Shown here piece by piece: positions 6,057 through 10,662 of a stretch of 10,662 bases of DNA. Position numbers and translations under genes: made by a program. The notes beneath the pieces were generated by a model. That model made no database searches. It was not told where the DNA came from and saw nothing but the letters and a program-made list of their open reading frames with translations. Origin of the DNA: an uncultured Collinsella sp. (lineage in GTDB: Bacteria > Actinomycetota > Coriobacteriia > Coriobacteriales > Coriobacteriaceae); NCBI GenBank assembly GCA_902467875.1, contig CABQWP010000066.1, positions 1 through 10,662 of the forward strand, in the 5' to 3' direction. Numbering within the stretch: the stretch's first letter is position 1; every line of letters starts with the position of its first letter.

Positions 6057-6695
6057 CTATTCAGCGCGCTTGATAGGATGACGAACCACAGTCTTAAGTT
6101 TCTCCGGTGCACATTTGCGTGGATCGGAGAGATAGATTTCGTGATGTAAACGGGAGTCTGAGAAGTCGGGGACATAGCCCTGCTCGGTCATTAATTCATG
6201 CATAGCGTTTACGGTCGCCGGTTCGTTGTCGTAGGGCCCGGTGTGCATGCATTGAACGCAGAGACCTTCGTCAACTTTAAGCAGCTCGACGGCAGAAAAG
6301 TCCAGTTTCTTTTTGGTCGTGGCTTCCGCGACTGCCCAGTCAAAGTCATCTTGGGTGACGAAATCGGGCAGGCGGATGCACGAGATAAAGTTGAAATCGT
6401 CCTTGCGTACATAGTCGATGTCGCCGCTCGGGGAGTCTTGCCACCAGAAACCCTCGAGCGGCGGTACCACAAAGTCGAAATAGCCCTCGATACTCCTTGA
6501 GCCTTTCTTCGACATCTTGACGGTATAGGCGATGCCGTAAAGCAGCGGCAGGGCGTTTTGATACTCGCCACCTTCGGTATTTGGGTCGCCCTTTCCGCGA
6601 ACGGCAACGTAGCTCATAGGCGGGACAGTTACGATACTCGGCTTGCTTGCAGGTTTGTAGAGCTCCTTGCATTCCTTCTTAAAGTCGAACGCCAT
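6057..6695 (-). CDS. GyrI-like small-molecule-binding domain protein
   Basis: A 212-residue cytosolic protein of the GyrI-like (SbmC/TipAS-type effector-binding) superfamily, of the stand-alone kind common in Firmicutes and actinobacteria. Recognisable segments are the N-terminus MAFDFKKECKELYKP, the strand VPPMSYVAVRGKGDPN (24-39), the core EGYFDFVVPPLEGFWWQ and the C-terminal HHEIYLSDPRKCAPEKLKTV. There is no DNA-binding domain, signal peptide or membrane segment. Members bind hydrophobic ligands. E. coli GyrI/SbmC protects DNA gyrase and is SOS-induced, and some family members are reported to hydrolyse cyclopropanoid DNA-alkylating compounds. Which activity applies here is not known. AAAGG lies 8 nt before the ATG. 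The promoter contains a LexA-like palindrome, and the gene converges on ogt. Confidence 0.85.
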   Translation of the reverse strand: MAFDFKKECKELYKPASKPSIVTVPPMSYVAVRGKGDPNTEGGEYQNALPLLYGIAYTVKMSKKGSRSIEGYFDFVVPPLEGFWWQDSPSGDIDYVRKDDFNFISCIRLPDFVTQDDFDWAVAEATTKKKLDFSAVELLKVDEGLCVQCMHTGPYDNEPATVNAMHELMTEQGYVPDFSDSRLHHEIYLSDPRKCAPEKLKTVVRHPIKRAE

Positions 6696-6736
6696 GTTGG
6701 CCGCCTTTCTGCGAATTGGCCTGCTTAGATAGCGGA

Positions 6737-6765
6737 ATCATATCATAGAAACGAACAGCTGTTCG
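6737..6765 (-). promoter_or_regulatory. LexA/SOS-box-like operator over the GyrI-like promoter
   Basis: CGAACAGCTGTTCG (6752-6765) is a perfect 14-bp palindrome of the form CGAAC-N4-GTTCG. That is the core of the Bacillus SOS box and of the actinobacterial LexA box. On the minus strand two overlapping TATGAT -10 candidates (6742-6747 and 6737-6742) lie just downstream. With a 17-nt spacer from the second, the -35 position is CGAACA (6765-6760), so the palindrome covers the -35 and spacer and should block polymerase when bound. It is 57 bp from the ATG. LexA itself is not in the window. Confidence 0.68.
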
Positions 6766-6875
6766 AATGATTTGGCTGACAGATTGAGATGCGTGCGTTG
6801 TGTTTGGCGGTCGGCCTGACCCCGTCGATGATTTCCCTGTCTCCTCGTAGCCTCATCTATAGCTGCCGTTTCCCC

Positions 6876-6951
6876 ATATAAAACCTGCCAAAATAAACCT
6901 GTCCCTTTTTGGTCGGTGGGAAATGGGTAATACTAAAGAGTTATCCGACCA
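6876..6951. repeat. REP-like tract and short inverted repeat before the ABC operon
   Basis: Read on the minus strand, 6910-6876 contains AAAAAGGGACAGGTTTAT followed by TTTGGCAGGTTTTATAT, so CAGGTTT recurs 14 nt apart. I associate the GGGACAGGTTTATTTT wording with intergenic sequences near REP-associated tyrosine transposases, but no such gene is here and this is from memory. An adjoining 7-bp inverted repeat TGGTCGG (6910-6916) / CCGACCA (6945-6951) could be an operator or a leader hairpin for the ABC genes. Confidence 0.35.
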
Positions 6952-6966
6952 GATGGGAATTAATCG

Positions 6967-7668
6967 ATGGCCTATATCGAATTCAAAGACGTCATCAAAG
7001 CATACGGCGAGGGCGACGCCCGCATTCATGCGCTCGACGGCGCGAGCTTTACGGTCGAGCGCGGCGAGCTCGCCATCATTCTGGGTGCTTCGGGTGCCGG
7101 CAAGACCACGGCGCTCAACATTCTGGGCGGCATGGATACGGCGACCTCCGGCACCGTGACGGTGGACGGGCGCGACGTGAGCTCCGCCAACGAGGCGCAG
7201 CTCGTGGAATACCGCCGCGCCGACGTCGGTTTTGTCTTCCAGTTCTACAATTTGGTCCCCAACTTGACGGCGCTCGAAAACGTCGAGCTCGCGGCGCAAA
7301 TCTGCCCCGATTCGCTCGATGCCGAACAGACGCTTCGCCAGGTTGGCCTGGGCGAGCGCCTGGGCAACTTTCCGGCACAGCTTTCGGGCGGCGAGCAGCA
7401 GCGCGTGTCCATTGCCCGCGCACTGGCCAAGAACCCCAAGCTGCTTTTATGCGACGAGCCCACGGGCGCGCTCGACTATAAAACCGGCAAGCAGATCTTG
7501 CAGCTGCTGCAGGATACCTGCCGCAAGCAGGGCATTACGGTCATCATCATCACGCACAACTCCGCGCTCGCGCCCATGGCCGATCGCCTGATCCGCTTTA
7601 AGAGTGGTCGCGTGGAGAGCGAGACGGTCCAGCAAAATCCCGTGCCGATCGAGACAATCGAGTGGTAG
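6967..7668 (+). CDS. ABC transporter ATP-binding protein (MacB/LolD type)
   Basis: Cytoplasmic ATPase subunit of an FtsX-type (type VII) ABC system, working with the permease encoded directly downstream. The 233-residue protein is a single nucleotide-binding domain: Walker A GASGAGKTT (40-48, Lys46), Q-loop VFQFYNLVP (Gln92), signature LSGGEQQ (139-145), Walker B LLLCDEP (159-165, catalytic Glu164) and H-loop THN (His197). The run LVPNLTALENVELA is typical of the MacB/LolD/BceA class. These systems transmit force across the membrane to move lipoproteins, peptides or antibiotics, or to signal, rather than form a classic channel. The ribosome site is weak (GGGA, 6955-6958). The substrate is not evident, and there is no BceRS-like two-component pair here. 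Confidence 0.95.
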   Translation: MAYIEFKDVIKAYGEGDARIHALDGASFTVERGELAIILGASGAGKTTALNILGGMDTATSGTVTVDGRDVSSANEAQLVEYRRADVGFVFQFYNLVPNLTALENVELAAQICPDSLDAEQTLRQVGLGERLGNFPAQLSGGEQQRVSIARALAKNPKLLLCDEPTGALDYKTGKQILQLLQDTCRKQGITVIIITHNSALAPMADRLIRFKSGRVESETVQQNPVPIETIEW

Positions 7669-7673
7669 TGCCC

Positions 7674-10439
7674 ATGGACCAAGATCGCCAAAACAGCCAA
7701 AACCACGATACGGAGCACGCGGGTCGCGACCGGGAGTTCGCGACCTACCGTACCGCTCAAAGCTCAAACGATATGGTGCCGACGGTTTTTCGCCGTGGCA
7801 TCTACCGCACAATCCGCGGCAGTCTTAAGCGCTTTTTGTCCATCGTGGTCATCACCGCGCTCGGCGTGAGCGTGATGTGCGGTCTTAAGGCGGGCTGCGA
7901 GGATTTGTGCGATTCGGTCGATGCCTACTTTGACCAGCAGAATGTCTATGACATTAACGTGCAGTCGACCTATGGCCTTACGCGCGACGATCTTGCGGCT
8001 ATCCAAGAGGTTGACGGCGTCGAGACGGCCGAGGGCATCTACGCCGAGACCGCCTACACCGCCGTGGGCACAACGCGCGAACGCGTGGTCGTGCAAAGTC
8101 TCTCCAAGGAGAACATCGATCAGCCAGTGCTCGTGAACGGCGATTTGCCCGAGAGCGCCGATGAGGTCGCGGTGACTTCGAAGTTCCTGAAGGCTTCGGG
8201 CAAAAAGCTCGGCGATACCGTGAGTTTTGCCGCCAATGACGCGAGCTCGTCGAACCAAAGCGCCAAGGATCAGTTTGCCGCGGGCGAGTACACCATTACG
8301 GCCGAGGTCCTCGATCCTACCGACGTGAGCTCCGACTCGACAGTCAACGCCTTTCGCGCCGCTTCGGCGGCGGACTATAAGTTCTATGTGAGCGAGGATG
8401 CCGCGACATCTTCTTCCTACTCTGCGGTCCACGTGATTGTCGAGGGAGCCAAGAGTCTTAACTCCTATTCGGATGCCTACACGACAAAGATCAACGAGGT
8501 TAAAGGCAACATCGAGAAGATCCGCGAGGGGCGTGAGAAGGCGCGCGCTCAGGAACTGACGGTCGACACGCCGGCAAGCTTGGATGCGGCCGAGCGCCAG
8601 GCGAATATGCTCTTTGGGATTGAGCAGGACAACATCAATCGCATGGCAGAGGGCAGCGAGGAGCGCGTGCAAGCGCAGACCGACCTGGATCAGCGCCGCG
8701 CCGCCGCCGACCAGCAGTTTGCCGATGCCCGCGCCGAGCTTTCCGATCTGGGCGAATGCACCTGGTACATCCAGGACCGCGGCAATATCGCAAGCTACTC
8801 GAGCGTGGAGAGCGATAGCTCGTCAATTGAGGCTATCGCCACGGTGTTCCCGTTCATCTTCTTTATCGTCGCCGTGCTCATCAGTCTTACCACCGCCACA
8901 CGCATGGTCGAGGAAGAGCGCACGCTCATTGGCCTGTACAAGGCGCTCGGCTATTCGAGCGGGCGTATTCTGTCCAAATACGTGGACTACTCGCTGTGGG
9001 CGTGTCTGATCGGCGGCGTGCTCGGCAACATCATCGGATTTGTGGGCCTGCCGCTGTTCCTGTTTACGGTGTTCGACGATATGTACTCACTGCCCCAGAT
9101 GCTGCTTTCGTACGACATCGTGTCCTCGATCGTTTCGGTGGCGCTGTTTGCCGTGGGCGTGGTGGGCGCCACGATTATCGCCTGCCGCCACGAGATGGCC
9201 GAGACCCCGGCCTCGCTTATGCGTCCCAAGGCCCCGCGCGCTGGCTCGCGCATCTTGCTTGAGCGCATCGGCTTTATCTGGCGTCGCATGGGCTTTTTGA
9301 ACAAGGTGGCGGCGCGTAACCTGTTCCGCTACAAAAAGCGTGCCTTTATGACCATCTTCGGTATTGCCGGCTGTACGGCGCTCGTGATCTGCGGTATGGG
9401 CATCCGCGACACGTCGGTGGCGCTTTCGCCCAAACAGTACGGGCATATCACGCGCTATGACTTGCTGGCGGTTGCTAACCCCGACGATTTTTCACAGACG
9501 TGCGCGGCATTGGATGAGCGCGGCGCGGCCAATGATTCCAACGTGACCGTGACTTCGACGCTGCCGATTATGACCGACAACGTTACCTTTACATTCGGCG
9601 GAAAGAGCGAGACCGTGCAGCTCATCGTGATTCCCGACGACCGCACGGGTGACTTGGGCGATTACGTGCGCCTGGAGGATGAGTCCAAAGAACCGCTGTC
9701 TTTGCGTGACGGGGACGTGTATCTGAGTAAGAGTTCACAGCTGGTGCTGGGGATTCAACCGGGCGATACGGCGCACGTCCAGGATTCGTCGCTCAATGTC
9801 GCCAAGGTCAAAGTCAGCGACATTTCGCTTAACTATCTGGGCAACACGCTTTACATGACGCAGGGCACCTATGAGCGCGCGTTTGGCCGAAGCGCACGCC
9901 TTAACGGCGTCTTTGTGCTGCTTAAGGGCTCGTCGGCCGACCAGATTGCGTTTAGCAAGAATCTTAAGAGTGACGGTTGGCTTACGATTTCGAGCACGGC
10001 CGAACATTGGCAGAACTACGAGGCGAACTTTACGATTATCAATTCCGTCGTGGTGCTCGTGACCTTTATGGCGGCGTGCCTATCGTTTGTGGTGGTGTTT
10101 ACGCTGTCCAACACGAATATCTCCGAGCGCGAACGCGAGCTGGCGACCATCAAGGTGCTGGGCTTCCGCCGTGGCGAGGTGCACCATTACGTCAACAAGG
10201 AGACGTTGATCCTCACGGCAATTGGCGCCGCGCTGGGCGTGCCACTGGGCGGCTTGCTGGCCGAGAGCTTCACGTACATCCTGCAGATGCCGTCGCTGTA
10301 CTTCGACGTTGAGGTCGAGCCACTGAGCTACGTGCTTGCCGTGGTACTTTCCTTCGGCTTTACGTTTATCGTCAACCTCGCCACCAATCGTACCCTCAAC
10401 AAGATCGACATGGTCGGCGCCCTCAAAAGCGCCGAGTAA
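7674..10439 (+). CDS. FtsX-family ABC transporter permease
   Basis: A 921-residue membrane protein with two FtsX-type halves. Predicted membrane segments by inspection: about 54-72, 389-411, 442-467 and 482-504 (first half), then 557-577, 788-811, 846-868 and 886-905 (second half). Large extracytoplasmic domains follow the first segment of each half (about 73-388 and 578-787). The first is Ser/Ala/Asp-rich and contains two charged helical stretches (about 270-300 and 332-360) likely to form a coiled coil. RMVEEERTLIGLYKALGYSSG and SERERELATIKVLGFRRGEV are the cytoplasmic loops that FtsX-type permeases use to contact the ATPase. The hydrophilic N-terminal 35 residues are unusual. The ATG at 7674 lies 5 nt after the ATPase stop; GTG codons at 7662 and 7668 are alternatives that overlap it. 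Substrate unknown. Confidence 0.92.
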   Translation: MDQDRQNSQNHDTEHAGRDREFATYRTAQSSNDMVPTVFRRGIYRTIRGSLKRFLSIVVITALGVSVMCGLKAGCEDLCDSVDAYFDQQNVYDINVQSTYGLTRDDLAAIQEVDGVETAEGIYAETAYTAVGTTRERVVVQSLSKENIDQPVLVNGDLPESADEVAVTSKFLKASGKKLGDTVSFAANDASSSNQSAKDQFAAGEYTITAEVLDPTDVSSDSTVNAFRAASAADYKFYVSEDAATSSSYSAVHVIVEGAKSLNSYSDAYTTKINEVKGNIEKIREGREKARAQELTVDTPASLDAAERQANMLFGIEQDNINRMAEGSEERVQAQTDLDQRRAAADQQFADARAELSDLGECTWYIQDRGNIASYSSVESDSSSIEAIATVFPFIFFIVAVLISLTTATRMVEEERTLIGLYKALGYSSGRILSKYVDYSLWACLIGGVLGNIIGFVGLPLFLFTVFDDMYSLPQMLLSYDIVSSIVSVALFAVGVVGATIIACRHEMAETPASLMRPKAPRAGSRILLERIGFIWRRMGFLNKVAARNLFRYKKRAFMTIFGIAGCTALVICGMGIRDTSVALSPKQYGHITRYDLLAVANPDDFSQTCAALDERGAANDSNVTVTSTLPIMTDNVTFTFGGKSETVQLIVIPDDRTGDLGDYVRLEDESKEPLSLRDGDVYLSKSSQLVLGIQPGDTAHVQDSSLNVAKVKVSDISLNYLGNTLYMTQGTYERAFGRSARLNGVFVLLKGSSADQIAFSKNLKSDGWLTISSTAEHWQNYEANFTIINSVVVLVTFMAACLSFVVVFTLSNTNISERERELATIKVLGFRRGEVHHYVNKETLILTAIGAALGVPLGGLLAESFTYILQMPSLYFDVEVEPLSYVLAVVLSFGFTFIVNLATNRTLNKIDMVGALKSAE

Positions 10440-10497
10440 CCTGCCTGGGATTCAAGCCGTAGCGAGCTGTAACGTACCACAACCGCATTTTTGCATA

Positions 10498-10541
10498 AAC
10501 CGCCCCGCCGATTGCATATTTCGGCGGGGCGGTTGCTTTTT
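10498..10541 (+). terminator. intrinsic terminator of the ABC operon
   Basis: A perfect 14-bp stem AACCGCCCCGCCGA (10498-10511) / TCGGCGGGGCGGTT (10521-10534) with a 9-nt loop is followed by GCTTTTT. It lies 58 bp after the permease stop and is a textbook Rho-independent terminator. Confidence 0.93.
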
Positions 10542-10542
10542 G

Positions 10543-10606
10543 CCCGCGGGTACCCCAGGGGGCGCCGTGCAAATTCCGGAGTATTCAGCATCCCGGAGCC
10601 CGCGGG
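10543..10606. repeat. paired CCCGCGGG palindromes
   Basis: The self-complementary octamer CCCGCGGG occurs at 10543-10550 and 10599-10606, so the two can also pair with each other to enclose 48 nt. Inside, CCGGAG is directly repeated (10577-10582 and 10593-10598) around TATTCAGCAT. No gene is visible here. It may be a regulatory or structured leader of a gene beyond the window, or a repeat. Confidence 0.4.
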
Positions 10607-10632
10607 TGGTAGCGCACAGAGATGTGGTGTAA

Positions 10633-10654
10633 GAGGCGGGGCATGCCCCGCCTC
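10633..10654. repeat. 22-bp perfect palindrome at the window end
   Basis: GAGGCGGGGCA at 10633-10643 is followed by its exact reverse complement through 10654, then by CCGCCCTTT at the window edge. In RNA it would form a GC-rich stem with a very tight tip. It could be the first part of a terminator for an opposing or downstream gene, but the window ends before that can be judged. Confidence 0.6.
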
Positions 10655-10662
10655 CGCCCTTT

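Noticed and set aside
7764..8672. Minus-strand open frame of 302 codons inside the permease gene
   Set aside because: Shadow of the permease reading frame; no family resemblance and no start signal.

Overview
The window is a high-GC bacterial chromosomal segment. Gene content, codon use and protein style suggest a Coriobacteriia-type actinobacterium, possibly Collinsella-like. That placement is inference from recognition, with no marker gene or database search behind it. It holds seven protein genes (one cut by the left edge) and an unusually rich set of intergenic hairpins.

Left half (1-4765), aspartate-family amino-acid synthesis. On the minus strand thrC (threonine synthase) is followed by thrB (homoserine kinase, truncated at position 1). 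Divergently, on the plus strand, lie lysC (aspartate kinase) and asd (aspartate-semialdehyde dehydrogenase). LysC and Asd make aspartate semialdehyde, the branch point to lysine, methionine and threonine. ThrB and ThrC complete the threonine branch. Homoserine dehydrogenase is not in the window. A strong terminator follows thrC, and a GC hairpin terminator follows lysC.

Middle (4766-6966), DNA-alkylation and stress genes. A 400-nt gene-free stretch leads to ogt (O6-alkylguanine-DNA alkyltransferase, GTG start). Convergent to it is a GyrI-like ligand-binding protein. The promoter of that gene carries a perfect 14-bp palindrome of the form CGAAC-N4-GTTCG, matching the Gram-positive/actinobacterial LexA (SOS) box.

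Right (6967-10439), a two-gene MacB/LolD-type ABC system: an ATPase and a 921-residue permease with two FtsX-type halves. It ends at a 14-bp stem terminator, followed by more palindromes up to the window end.

The most unusual feature is non-coding. Two intergenic elements (362-487 and 4778-4906) have nearly the same length (126 and 129 nt), long terminal inverted repeats sharing the pattern GGCGGG(G)TCYGGSC..TTAGTT, and inner stems that differ in sequence but remain paired. They look like two members of one hairpin family. One of them contains most of the thrB ribosome binding site in its stem. Two further tandem hairpins with a compensatory base-pair change lie upstream of ogt. Nothing in the window is clearly a new protein system.
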